This document shows, piece by piece, positions 12,501 to 24,115 of a DNA stretch of 64,000 nt. The DNA comes from Syngnathus acus. Taxonomy: Eukaryota > Chordata > Actinopteri > Syngnathiformes > Syngnathidae. The translations under genes and the position numbers were made by a program. The DNA lies in contig NC_051099.1 of assembly GCF_901709675.1 (NCBI RefSeq), positions 2,604,001-2,668,000 of the forward strand, read 5' to 3'. The notes under the pieces are model-generated. The model made no database searches, was not told where the DNA came from, and saw nothing but the letters and a program-made list of their open reading frames with translations. Numbering within the stretch: the first letter of the stretch is position 1; each line of letters starts with the position of its first letter.

Positions 12501-14920
12501 ATTGCATGGCGTCTTTTGTCGTCTGTACTGTTTGCCATTGCATGGCGTCTTTTGTCGTCTGTACTGTTTGCCATTGCATGGCGTCTTTTGTCGTTTGTAC
12601 TGTTTGCCATTGCATGGCGTCTTTTGTCGTTTGTACTGTTTGCCATTGCATGGCGTCTTTTGTCGTCTGTACTGTTTGCCATTGCATGGCGTCTTTTGTC
12701 GTCTGTACTGTTTGCCATTGCATGGCGTCTTTTGTCATCTGTACTGTTTGCCATTGCATGGCGTCTTTTGTCGTCTGTACTGTTTGCCATTGCATGGCGT
12801 CTTTTGTCGTCTGTACTGTTTGCCATTGTATGGCGTCTTGTCGTCTGTACTGTTTGCCATTGCATGGCGTCTTTTGTCGTCTGTACTGTTTGCCATTGCA
12901 TGGCGTCTTTTGTCGTCTGTACTGTTTGCCATTGCATGGCGTCTTTTGTCGTCTGTACTGTTTGCCATTGCATGGCGTCTTTTGTCGTCTGTACTGTTTG
13001 CCATTGTATGGCGTCTTGTCGTCTGTACTGTTTGCCATTGCATGGCGTCTTTTGTCGTTTGTACTGTTTGCCATTGCATGGCGTCTTTTGTCGTCTGTAC
13101 TGTTTGCCATTGTATGGCGTCTTGTCGTTTGTACTGTTTGCCATTGCATGGCGTCTTTTGTCGTCTGTACTGTTTGCCATTGTATGGCGTCTTGTCGTTT
13201 GTACTGTTTGCCATTGTATGGCGTCTTGTCGTCTGTACTGTTTGCCATTGCATGGCGTCTTTTGTCGTTTGTACTGTTTGCCATTGTATGGCGTCTTGTC
13301 GTTTGTACTGTTTGCCATTGCATGGCGTCTTTTGTCGTCTGTACTGTTTGCCATTGCATGGCGTCTTTTGTCGTCTGTACTGTTTGCCATTGTATGGCGT
13401 CTTGTCGTCTGTACTATTTGCCATTGCATGGCGTCTTTTGTCGTTTGTACTGTTTGCCATTGCATGGCGTCTTTTGTCGTCTGTACTGTTTGCCATTGTA
13501 TGGCGTCTTGTCGTTTGTACTGTTTGCCATTGCATGGCGTCTTTTGTCGTCTGTACTGTTTGCCATTGTATGGCGTCTTGTCGTTTGTACTGTTTGCCAT
13601 TGTATGGCGTCTTTTGTCGTTTGTACTGTTTGCCATTGCATGGCGTCTTTTGTCGTTTGTACTGTTTGCCATTGTATGGCGTCTTGTCGTTTGTACTGTT
13701 TGCCATTGCATGGCGTCTTTTGTCGTCTGTACTGTTTGCCATTGCATGGCGTCTTTTGTCGTCTGTACTGTTTGCCATTGCATGGCGTCTTTTGTCGTCT
13801 GTACTGTTTGCCATTGCATGGCGTCTTTTGTCGTTTGTACTGTTTGCCATTGCATGGCGTCTTTTGTCGTCTGTACTGTTTGCCATTGCATGGCGTCTTT
13901 TGTCGTCTGTACTGTTTGCCATTGCATGGCGTCTTTTGTCGTCTGTACTGTTTGCCATTGCATGGCGTCTTTTGTCGTCTGTACTGTTTGCCATTGCATG
14001 GCGTCTTTTGTCGTCTGTACTGTTTGCCATTGTATGGCGTCTTGTCGTCTGTACTGTTTGCCATTGCATGGCGTCTTTTGTCGTCTGTACTGTTTGCCAT
14101 TGCATGGCGTCTTTTGTCGTCTGTACTGTTTGCCATTGCATGGCGTCTTTTGTCGTCTGTACTGTTTGCCATTGCATGGCGTCTTTTGTCGTCTGTACTG
14201 TTTGCCATTGCATGGCGTCTTTTGTCGTCTGTACTGTTTGCCATTGCATGGCGTCTTTTGTCGTTTGTACTGTTTGCCATTGTATGGCGTCTTTTGTCGT
14301 CTGTACTGTTTGCCATTGTATGGCGTCTTGTCGTCTGTACTGTTTGCCATTGCATGGCGTCTTTTGTCGTTTGTACTGTTTGCCATTGCATGGCGTCTTT
14401 TGTCGTCTGTACTGTTTGCCATTGTATGGCGTCTTGTCGTTTGTACTGTTTGCCATTGCATGGCGTCTTTTGTCGTCTGTACTGTTTGCCATTGTATGGC
14501 GTCTTGTCGTTTGTACTGTTTGCCATTGTATGGCGTCTTGTCGTCTGTACTGTTTGCCATTGCATGGCGTCTTTTGTCGTTTGTACTGTTTGCCATTGTA
14601 TGGCGTCTTGTCGTTTGTACTGTTTGCCATTGCATGGCGTCTTTTGTCGTCTGTACTGTTTGCCATTGCATGGCGTCTTTTGTCGTCTGTACTGTTTGCC
14701 ATTGCATGGCGTCTTTTGTCGCTTGTACTGTTTGCCATTGCATGGCGTCTTTTGTCGTCTGTACTGTTTGCCATTGTATGGCGTCTTTTGTCGTCTGTAC
14801 TGTTTGCCATTGCATGGCGTCTTTTGTCGCTTGTACTGTTTGCCATTGCATGGCGTCTTTTGTCGTCTGTACTGTTTGCCATTGCATGGCGTCTTTTGTC
14901 GTTTGTACTGTTTGCCATTG
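9595..14920. repeat. 36/34-bp minisatellite, about 150 copies (left arm)
   Basis: The 36-bp unit reads GCCATTGCATGGCGTCTTTT then GTCGTCTGTACTGTTT. A 34-bp variant has GCCATTGTATGG and lacks TT in the TCTTTTG part; the C>T change and the 2-bp loss almost always occur together, so these are two haplotypes of the unit. Rarer variants are GTCGTTTG, GTCATCTG and GTCGCTTG. No stop codon occurs in any of the six frames of the 36-mer. As 34 is not a multiple of 3, frames rotate at each short unit yet remain open, giving spurious ORFs of more than 1,700 codons on the plus strand. Confidence 0.95.
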
Positions 14921-15080
14921 AATTGAAACTTGAAAGTATCTGTTGATTGTATTTCGTTTATATGTTTAATAAAGACAAAGCCATCACAAAACTGTTGTAA
15001 TTATTTAGATTTTGATCTAAATTAGCCTTGAATAAAGACTAAGCAGTCACACGAATTAACAGAAAAATGGACAGCCGGAC
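14921..15080. other. Single-copy segment between the two arrays, left arm
   Basis: This AT-rich stretch carries two AATAAA signals pointing inward (14,968-14,973 and 15,029-15,034). Its exact mirror is 16,833-16,994. It may be the 3' end of a transcript crossing the minisatellite. No coding potential is visible. Confidence 0.6.
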
Positions 15081-16103
15081 TCCACACAATACCGTGCAGT
15101 GCAAAACAATACCACGCATTCCACACATTCCACACATTCCACACATTCCACACAATACCGTGCAGAGCGTGCAGTGCAAAACAACCACGCATACCACGCA
15201 TTCCACGCATTCCACACATTCCACACAATACCGTGCAGTGCAAAACAATACCACGCAAACCACGCATTCCACGCATTCCACGCATACCACACATTCCACA
15301 CAATACCGTGCAGTGCGTGCAGTGCAAAACAATACCACGCATACCACGCATACCACGCATTCCACGCATACCACGCATTCCACGCATTCCACACATTCCA
15401 CACATTCCACACAATACCGTGCAGTGCGTGCAGTGCAAAACAATACCACGCATACCACGCATTCCACGCATTCCACGCATTCCACACATTCCACACAATA
15501 CCGTGCAGTGCGTGCAGTGCAAAACAATACCACGCATACCACGCATTCCACGCATTCCACACATTCCACACATTCCACACAATACCGTGCAGTGCGTGCA
15601 GTGCAAAACAATACCACGCATACCACGCATTCCACGCATTCCACGCATTCCACACATTCCACACAATACCGTGCAGTGCGTGCAGTGCAAAACAATACCA
15701 CGCATACCACGCATTCCACGCATTCCACACATTCCACACATTCCACACAATACCGTGCAGTGCGTGCAGTGCAAAACAATACCACGCATACCACGCATTC
15801 CACGCATTCCACGCATTCCACACATTCCACACAATACCGTGCAGTGCGTACAGTGCAAAACAATACCACGCATACCACGCATTCCACGCATTCCACACAT
15901 TCCACACATTCCACACAATACCGTGCAGTGCGTGCAGTGCAAAACAATACCACGCATACCACGCATACCACGCATTCCACGCATACCACGCATACCACGC
16001 ATTCCACGCATTCCACGCATTCCACACATTCCACACAATACCGTGCAGTGCAAAACAATACCACGCATTCCACACATTCCACACAATACCGTGCAGTGCG
16101 ATG
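15081..16103. repeat. Higher-order repeat of 84 bp built from 9-mers (left of centre)
   Basis: The base unit is the 9-mer ATTCCACGC with variants ATTCCACAC and ATACCACGC. These are grouped between copies of CCGTGCAGTGCGTGCAGTGC. The landmark CAGTGCAAAA recurs at 15,431, 15,515, 15,599, 15,683, 15,767, 15,851 and 15,935, exactly 84 bp apart. Successive units alternate between three and two internal CACGC 9-mers, which suggests a 168-bp dimer. All six frames are open here too. Confidence 0.93.
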
Positions 16104-16230
16104 ATGTCAGTGCGATGATGCAGTGTGTTAATGCAGTGCGATTGCACTCGATACAAACTACGGTGCACGCGATAAACTACGGTGCAAACTACGATGCACA
16201 CGATACAAACTACGATTGCACTGCATTATC
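16104..16230. other. Palindrome tip and loop
   Basis: This non-array sequence has small repeats (GTGCGATGATG twice; AAACTACGGTGC and relatives). AATGCAGTGC near 16,130 pairs with GCACTGCATT near 16,217-16,226, leaving about 70 nt unpaired. AGTGCGATTGCACT at 16,135-16,148 can form a small internal hairpin. Confidence 0.7.
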
Positions 16231-16832
16231 GTGGTATTGTGTGGAATGTGCGGAATGTGTGGAATGCGTGGAATGCGTGGTATGCGTGGTTTGCATGGTA
16301 TTGTTTTGCACTGCACGGTATTGTGTGGTATGCATGGAATGCGTGGTATGCGTGGTATTGTATTGCACTGCACGCACTGCACGGTATTGTGTGGAATGTG
16401 TGGAATGCGTGGTATTGTTTTGCACTGCACGCACTGCACGGTATTGTGTGGAATGTGTGGAATGCGTGGAATGCGTGGTATGCGTGGAATGCGTGGTATG
16501 CGTGGTTTGCGTGGTATTGTTTTGCACTGCACACTGCACGGTATTGTGTGGAATGTGTGGAATGTGTGGAATGCGTGGTATTGTTTTGCACTGCACGCAC
16601 TGCACGGTATTGTGTGGAATGTGTGGAATGCGTGGAATGCGTGGTATGCGTGGAATGCGTGGTATGCGTGGTAGTTTTGCACTGCACGCACTGCACGGTA
16701 TTGTGTGGAATGTGTGGTATGCGTGGAATGCGTGGTTTGCGTGGTATTGTTTTGCACTGCACGGTATTGTGTGGAATGTGTGGAATGCATGGAATGCGTG
16801 GTATTGTTTTGCACTGCACGGTATTGTGTGGA
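16231..16832. repeat. Central 9-mer array, right copy (inverted)
   Basis: This is the reverse complement type of the 15,081-16,103 array, with GGAATGCGT and GGTATGCGT 9-mers and GCACTGCACGGTATTGTG landmarks. It is about 0.4 kb shorter and less regular: the strict 84-bp order is not kept. Confidence 0.92.
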
Positions 16833-16994
16833 GTCCGGCTGTCCATTTTTCTGTTAATTCGTGTGACTGCTTAGTCTTTATTCAAGGCTAATTTAGATCA
16901 AAATCTAAATAATTACAACAGTTTTGTGATGGCTTTGTCTTTATTAAACATATAAACGAAATACAATCAACAGATACTTTCAAGTTTCAATTCA
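16833..16994. other. Single-copy segment, right arm mirror
   Basis: This is the reverse complement of 14,921-15,080, with the AATAAA signals now on the minus strand. I noticed no differences from the left copy. Confidence 0.6.
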
Positions 16995-19900
16995 ATGGCA
17001 AACAGTACAGACGACAAAAGACGCCATGCAATGGCAAACAGTACAGACGACAAAAGACGCCATGCAATGGCAAACAGTACAGACGACAAAAGACGCCATG
17101 CAATGGCAAACAGTACAGACGACAAAAGACGCCATGCAATGGCAAACAGTACAGACGACAAAAGACGCCATGCAATGGCAAACAGTACTAACGACAAAAG
17201 ACGCCATGCAATGGCAAACAGTACAAACGACAAAAGACGCCATGCAATGGCAAACAGTACAGACGACAAAAGACGCCATGCAATGGCAAACAGTACAAAC
17301 GACAAGACGCCATACAATGGCAAACAGTACAAACGACAAGACGCCATACAATGGCAAACAGTACAGACGACAAAAGACGCCATGCAATGGCAAACAGTAC
17401 AGACGACAAAAGACGCCATGCAATGGCAAACAGTACAGACGACAAAAGACGCCATGCAATGGCAAACAGTACAGACGACAAAAGACGCCATGCAATGGCA
17501 AACAGTACAAACGACAAAAGACGCCATGCAATGGCAAACAGTACAAACGACAAGACGCCATACAATGGCAAACAGTACAAACGACAAGACGCCATACAAT
17601 GGCAAACAGTACAGACGACAAGACGCCATACAATGGCAAACAGTACAGACGACAAAAGACGCCATGCAATGGCAAACAGTACAAACGACAAAAGACGCCA
17701 TACAATGGAAAACAGTACAAACGACAAAAGACGCCATGCAATGGCAAACAGTACAAACGACAAGACGCCATGCAATGGCAAACAGTACAAGCGACAAAAG
17801 ACGCCATGCAATGGCAAACAGTACAGACGACAAAAGACGCCATGCAATGGCAAACAGTACAGACGACAAAAGACGCCATGCAATGGCAAACAGTACAAAC
17901 GACAAGACGCCATACAATGGCAAACAGTACAGACGACAAAAGACGCCATGCAATGGCAAACAGTACAGACGACAAGACGCCATACAATGGCAAACAGTAC
18001 AGACGACAAAAGACGCCATGCAATGGCAAACAGTACAAACGACAAAAGACGCCATGCAATGGCAAACAGTACAGACGACAAGACGCCATACAATGGCAAA
18101 CAGTACAGACGACAAGACGCCATACAATGGCAAACAGTACAGACGACAAAAGACGCCATGCAATGGCAAACAGTACAGACGACAAAAGACGCCATGCAAT
18201 GGCAAACAGTACAGACGACAAAAGACGCCATGCAATGGCAAACAGTACAGACGACAAAAGACGCCATGCAATGGCAAACAGTACAGACGACAAAAGACGC
18301 CATGCAATGGCAAACAGTACAGACGACAAGACGCCATACAATGGCAAACAGTACAGACGACAAAAGACGCCATGCAATGGCAAACAGTACAGACGACAAA
18401 AGACGCCATGCAATGGCAAACAGTACAGACGACAAAAGACGCCATGCAATGGCAAACAGTACAAACGACAAGACGCCATACAATGGCAAACAGTACAAAC
18501 GACAAGACGCCATACAATGGCAAACAGTACAGACGACAAAAGACGCCATGCAATGGCAAACAGTACAGACGACAAAAGACGCCATGCAATGGCAAACAGT
18601 ACAAACGACAAGACGCCATACAATGGCAAACAGTACAAACGACAAGACGCCATACAATGGCAAACAGTACAGACGACAAAAGACGCCATGCAATGGCAAA
18701 CAGTACAGACGACAAAAGACGCCATGCAATGGCAAACAGTACAGACGACAAAAGACGCCATGCAATGGCAAACAGTACAGACGACAAAAGACGCCATGCA
18801 ATGGCAAACAGTACAAACGACAAAAGACGCCATGCAATGGCAAACAGTACAAACGACAAGACGCCATGCAATGGCAAACAGTACAGACGACAAAAGACGC
18901 CATGCAATGGCAAACAGTACAAACGACAAGACGCCATACAATGGCAAACAGTACAGACGACAAAAGACGCCATGCAATGGCAAACAGTACAGACGACAAA
19001 AGACGCCATGCAATGGCAAACAGTACAGACGACAAAAGACGCCATGCAATGGCAAACAGTACAGACGACAAAAGACGCCATGCAATGGCAAACAGTACAG
19101 ACAAAAGACGCCATGCAATGGCAAACAGTACAAACGACAAAAGACGCCATGCAATGGCAAACAATACAGACGACAAAAGACGCCATGCAATGGCAAACAG
19201 TACAGACGACAAAAGACGCCATGCAATGGCAAACAGTACAAGCGACAAAAGACGCCATGCAATGGCAAACAGTACAAACGACAAAAGACGCCATGCAATG
19301 GCAAACAGTACAAACGACAAGACGCCATACAATGGCAAACAGTACAGACGACAAAAGACGCCATGCAATGGCAAACAGTACAAACGACAAGACGCCATAC
19401 AATGGCAAACAGTACAGACGACAAAAGACGCCATGCAATGGCAAACAGTACAAACGACAAAAGACGCCATGCAATGGCAAACAGTACAAACGACAAGACG
19501 CCATGCAATGGCAAACAGTACAGACGACAAAAGACGCCATGCAATGGCAAACAGTACAAACGACAAGACGCCATACAATGGCAAACAGTACAGACGACAA
19601 AAGACGCCATGCAATGGCAAACAGTACAGACGACAAAAGACGCCATGCAATGGCAAACAGTACAGACGACAAAAGACGCCATGCAATGGCAAACAGTACA
19701 GACGACAAAAGACGCCATGCAATGGCAAACAGTACAGACAAAAGACGCCATGCAATGGCAAACAGTACAAACGACAAAAGACGCCATGCAATGGCAAACA
19801 GTACAAACGACAAAAGACGCCATGCAATGGCAAACAGTACAGACAAAAGACGCCATGCAATGGCAAACAGTACAAACGACAAGACGCCATACAATGGCAA

Positions 19901-21404
19901 ACAGTACAAACGACAAAAGACGCCATGCAATGGCAAACAGTACAAACGACAAAAGACGCCATGCAATGGCAAACAGTACAGACAAAAGACGCCATGCAAT
20001 GGCAAACAGTACAAACGACAAGACGCCATACAATGGCAAACAGTACAAACGACAAGACGCCATACAATGGCAAACAGTACAGACGACAAAAGACGCCATG
20101 CAATGGCAAACAATACAGACGACAAAAGACGCCATGCAATGGCAAACAGTACAGACGACAAAAGACGCCATGCAATGGCAAACAGTACAAGCGACAAAAG
20201 ACGCCATGCAATGGCAAACAGTACAAACGACAAAAGACGCCATGCAATGGCAAACAGTACAAACGACAAGACGCCATACAATGGCAAACAGTACAGACGA
20301 CAAAAGACGCCATGCAATGGCAAACAGTACAAACGACAAGACGCCATACAATGGCAAACAGTACAGACGACAAAAGACGCCATGCAATGGCAAACAGTAC
20401 AAACGACAAAAGACGCCATGCAATGGCAAACAGTACAAACGACAAGACGCCATACAATGGCAAACAGTACAAACGACAAGACGCCATACAATGGCAAACA
20501 GTACAGACGACAAAAGACGCCATGCAATGGCAAACAGTACAGACGACAAAAGACGCCATGCAATGGCAAACAGTACAGACGACAAAAGACGCCATGCAAT
20601 GGCAAACAGTACAGACGACAAAAGACGCCATGCAATGGCAAACAGTACAGACGACAAAAGACGCCATGCAATGGCAAACAGTACAGACGACAAAAGACGC
20701 CATGCAATGGCAAACAGTACAAACGACAAGACGCCATACAATGGCAAACAGTACAGACGACAAAAGACGCCATGCAATGGCAAACAGTACAAACGACAAG
20801 ACGCCATACAATGGCAAACAGTACAGACGACAAAAGACGCCATGCAATGGCAAACAGTACAGACGACAAAAGACGCCATGCAATGGCAAACAGTACAGAC
20901 GACAAAAGAGGCCATGCAATGGCAAACAGTACAGACGACAAAAGACGCCATGCAATGGCAAACAGTACAAACGACAAGACGCCATACAATGGCAAACAGT
21001 ACAAACGACAAGACGCCATGCAATGGCAAACAGTACAGACGACAAAAGACGCCATGCAATGGCAAACAGTACAGACGACAAAAGACGCCATGCAATGGCA
21101 AACAGTACAGACGACAAAAGACGCCATGCAATGGCAAACAGTACAAACGACAAGACGCCATGCAATGGCAAACAGTACAGACGACAAAAGACGCCATGCA
21201 ATGGCAAACAGTACAGACGACAAAAGACGCCATGCAATGGCAAACAGTACAGACGACAAAAGACGCCATGCAATGGCAAACAGTACAAACGACAAAAGAC
21301 GCCATGCAATGGCAAACAGTACAAACGACAAAAGACGCCATGCAATGGCAAACAGTACAAACGACAAAAGACGCCATGCAATGGCAAACAGTACAAACAA
21401 AACA
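16995..21404. repeat. 36/34-bp minisatellite, about 125 copies (right arm)
   Basis: The same unit as 9,595-14,920 in inverted orientation (minus-strand consensus identical), with the same linked long and short variants. It is 892 bp shorter than the left array, about 25 units. The order of variant units differs between arms in the interior but looks alike near the ends, as expected when arrays change by internal duplication and deletion. Confidence 0.95.
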
Positions 21405-21436
21405 CCATACAATGGCAAACACTACAAACAAAACAC

Positions 21437-21590
21437 GCCAAACATTGCCTGGGAACGCCTTGGGATCCCCCGGGATGAGCTAGATGAAGTGGCTGGGGAG
21501 AGGGAAGTCTGGGAGTCCCTCCTGAAGCTGCTGCCCCCGCGACCCGACTCCGGATAAGCGGAAGAAGATGGATGGATGGATGAACAATGC
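21437..21590 (-). mobile_element. LINE-like 3' fragment, right arm mirror
   Basis: The inverted copy of 9,432-9,577, including the (GGAT)n run at 21,568-21,583. Because it is present at the same place in both arms, the insertion predates the inverted duplication or was copied by gene conversion. Confidence 0.6.
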
Positions 21591-21629
21591 AATACATGCA
21601 ATACACCATACAATACAAACACTACAATA

Positions 21630-22930
21630 CAAACAATTGATTGATAGAACTTTATTCCACAACAGGGAAATTTACTTGTCACAGCAGCGTACGAGAGTGC
21701 AAGAATACAAGGGACAAGTGCCAAATGTAAAAATGGATAAATAAGAGAGCCCCCTAGTGGCCTTGCCCCAGGCAGTTGCCTGGTCTGGTAAAGCACAGCT
21801 CTGCGTCAGGGAGTTCGATGGTGTGACTTCTCACCGGCGTCACCCTGCTCACTGGATTCATACAAAAAAAACTTGAAAAGTACAAACGGTGCAATTGGTA
21901 AAAGTGATCACATTTACAGTCAGCTGAAAACACAAACACAAATTATTGCAACACTTGTAGACATTGAGTAGAGTGGCAATGGCATGATATTTTTGCAACA
22001 ATTATACATATCAACTACAGTTTTATATTTAAAATATGTATACAATTATCAGTATATTGTACTGAGTTATAATAATGACAAAAGTATCCAAATTATAATA
22101 TTTTGATTTTATCATCCATCAACTCACTCAGAAATGGCGGCATGAATCGAGCAGTCGTCCAAAACGGGAGAAAATCACGCTAGCAAATGTTTGTTGCGGG
22201 CGGGCGCCATCTTGGAATAGATTTGAACATGACGTAACAGATTAGTCACAGTCATCAGTTTGCATAATACGGAAATAGCACACTATATGTAATGCAACAT
22301 TGTTAATTTGACGAAACAAAACGCCAAAGAGATTTGAAATACTGCAGCGGGCAAAACGACAGTTGCGGTGGCCGTGACGAGTGTGAAAATATTTTATCAC
22401 ACAAACAAGGCGTCCGTCGTGAGAAACGGCAATGAACGACAAACATTTGATAGCATACTAGCTTACCCGAGAAACCGCCACACGGTCGGTGGCGCCTGTA
22501 TCTGGTAACTCCCCTTCAATCCTGCAACAAACAAACAAACAAACAAACAAACAAACAAACAAAGGCGTCCGTCGTGAGAATAAACGATAAACATTTGACG
22601 AAACAAAACGCCAAAGAGATTTGAAATACTGCAGCGGGCAAAACGACAGTTGCGGTGGCCGAGACGAGTGTGAAAATCTTGCCTCAAACAAACAAGGCGT
22701 GAGAAACGGCAATGAACGACAAACATTTGATAGCATACTAGCTTACCCGAGAAACCGCCACACGGTCGGTGGCGCCTGTATCTGATAACTCTCCTTGAAT
22801 CCTGCAACAAACAAACAAGGCGTCCGTCGTGAGGACCGCCAATGAACGACAAACATTTACTAGCATGCTAGCTTAGCTGAGAAACCGCCCGCGTGTCGCA
22901 CCTGTATATGACAACTTCCCTTGAGCACAC
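21630..22930 (-). ncRNA. Candidate spliced non-coding transcript, right arm mirror
   Basis: Mirror of the left-arm transcript. The exon-like segments are 22,747-22,801 and 22,467-22,521 (minus strand), each with TTGCAG before and GTAAGC after. The last exon begins at 21,923 and has AATAAA at 21,656-21,651. The TTTG run before the second exon is about twice as long as on the left arm, and one CTC repeat in the last intron differs by 2 bp. It would be transcribed towards the centre, convergent with the left copy. Confidence 0.4.
21746..21762 (-). promoter_or_regulatory. CTCF-like motif, right arm, reverse
   Basis: The exact inverted copy of 9,259-9,275. Together they form a convergent pair 12.5 kb apart that encloses both minisatellite arrays. 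Confidence 0.6.
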
Positions 22931-23064
22931 ACCGTCCCCAATTCATGACGTCACATCCGCCAATTCAAATCTTCCTCGCCTGCTCGTCCAATGGCGCTTT
23001 GCACACTCGCGTACCACGTGACAGGCCACCGCATTAGGGAAAAATCATGGAACTGAAAGTGCCA

Positions 23065-24115
23065 CAGCCGCGAGAGAAAATTGACAAAGTACAGCCCAAG
23101 GGCTGGTCTCGAACACTAGTCCCATCGTGTCAGAGGCAATGACGTTAACCACTCGACCAAAGACTCGTGACTATGGCAGTGACAAAAGAGATACCCACGC
23201 TCACCTCAAGACTGAAAACCAAAAACCTAAGTGCCACTTTGCCCGCCTCCTACCTCTGCCCAAATTCAGTCTGACCAATCAGAGCGCAGCTGAAATGGGC
23301 CTGACCACGTCCACTTTTCCAACAGCCAATCGGAAGGCAATTTTAAATTGACGACGCCACGCCTACTTCACATCCCACCAATCACAAGGACCCCTCGTCT
23401 GCATCAACGCCCCCTTTCCAACCAATCGGATTTCATTCTCATTGCCCCGCCCACTTCCTGAGACCTCAGCGAATCATGACGCAGTATTAACAAGCGAAAG
23501 GAAAAAAATAAATGAAAAATAAGAGTCACAATCTTTATGCAGAAGTGAGAGAAAATTGACAAAGCACAGCCCAAGGGCTGGTTTCGAACACTATTCCCAC
23601 CGTGTCAGAGGCAATGACGTTAACCACTCGACCAAAGACTCGTGACTATGGCAGTGACAGAAGAGCAACCCACGCTCACCTCAAGACTGAAAACCAAAAA
23701 CCTAAGTGCTACTTTGCCCGCCTCCTACCTCTGCCCAAATTCAGTCTGACCAATCAGAGCGCAGCTAAAATGGGCCTGACCACGCCCACTTATCCATCAG
23801 CCAATCGGAAGGCAGCATTTCAAATCGACGACGCCACGTCTACTTTACATCCCACCGATCACAGGACCCCTCGTCTGCATAACCGCGCCCCCTTTCCAAC
23901 CAATCGGATTTTATTCTCATTGCCCCACCCACTTCCTGATACCTCAGCAAATCATGAAGCAGTATTTAACAAGCAAAATGAAAACAAAAACAAAAAAAGT
24001 CACAAACTTTATGCAGGCAATGACGTTAAGCACTCGACCAAAGACTCGTGTCCATGGCAGTGACAGAAGGGCAACCAACGCTGAAAGACTGCCTTCAAAA
24101 ACCTAAGTGCCACTT
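23065..24115 (-). repeat. tRNA-Ser-like/CCAAT units, right arm (two full, one partial)
   Basis: Minus-strand copies of the ~478-bp unit with heads near 23,103-23,175 and 23,578-23,648. These match left-arm units 3 and 1, so the left unit 2 has no partner. Beyond the end of arm homology (24,017) lies half of another unit (24,018-24,115) that keeps the A-box half of the head but joins directly to GCAATGACG. This marks the right breakpoint of the palindrome. Confidence 0.85.

Larger units (their letters stand above)
6545..24017. repeat. Giant inverted repeat (imperfect palindrome, about 17.5 kb)
   Basis: Paired positions on the two arms have constant sums within blocks: 30,561 for the outermost unit, 31,039 for 7.7-8.3 kb, 31,021 for 9.1-9.4 kb, 31,913 for 14.9-15.1 kb and about 32,356 at the centre. 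The arms are thus collinear, and the jumps mark one missing 478-bp unit, 892 bp of minisatellite and about 443 bp of central array. Homology stops abruptly after 24,017, paired with 6,545. Between 9,098 and 9,594 I noticed a single substitution. The tip lies near 16,142-16,212. Directional signals on both arms point inward. Confidence 0.95.

Noticed and set aside
9403-14946. Open frames of 1,847, 1,778 and 1,772 codons (plus) and up to 1,273 codons (minus)
   Set aside because: They are by-products of a stop-free 36/34-bp minisatellite, overlap each other in all frames and rotate frame at each 34-bp unit. There is no sign of codon-level constraint.
15022-16891. Open frames of 200-550 codons around the centre (MRGMRG, RIPRIP, THSTHS types)
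   Set aside because: All six frames of the 9-mer/84-bp array are open; lengths are multiples of 3, so this follows from the repeat itself.
9595-21404. CRISPR-like array
   Set aside because: Head-to-tail units have no unique spacers, and this is a vertebrate genome. It is a minisatellite.
16967-21618. Matching 1,300-1,500-codon open frames in the right arm
   Set aside because: Same minisatellite in inverted orientation, same reasoning.
6545-24017. Palindrome as pure assembly artefact
   Set aside because: Not excluded without reads, but the arms differ by a whole 478-bp unit, by array lengths, by TTTG run length and by single substitutions. A folded read would give equal arms. Kept as real, with read mapping as the test.
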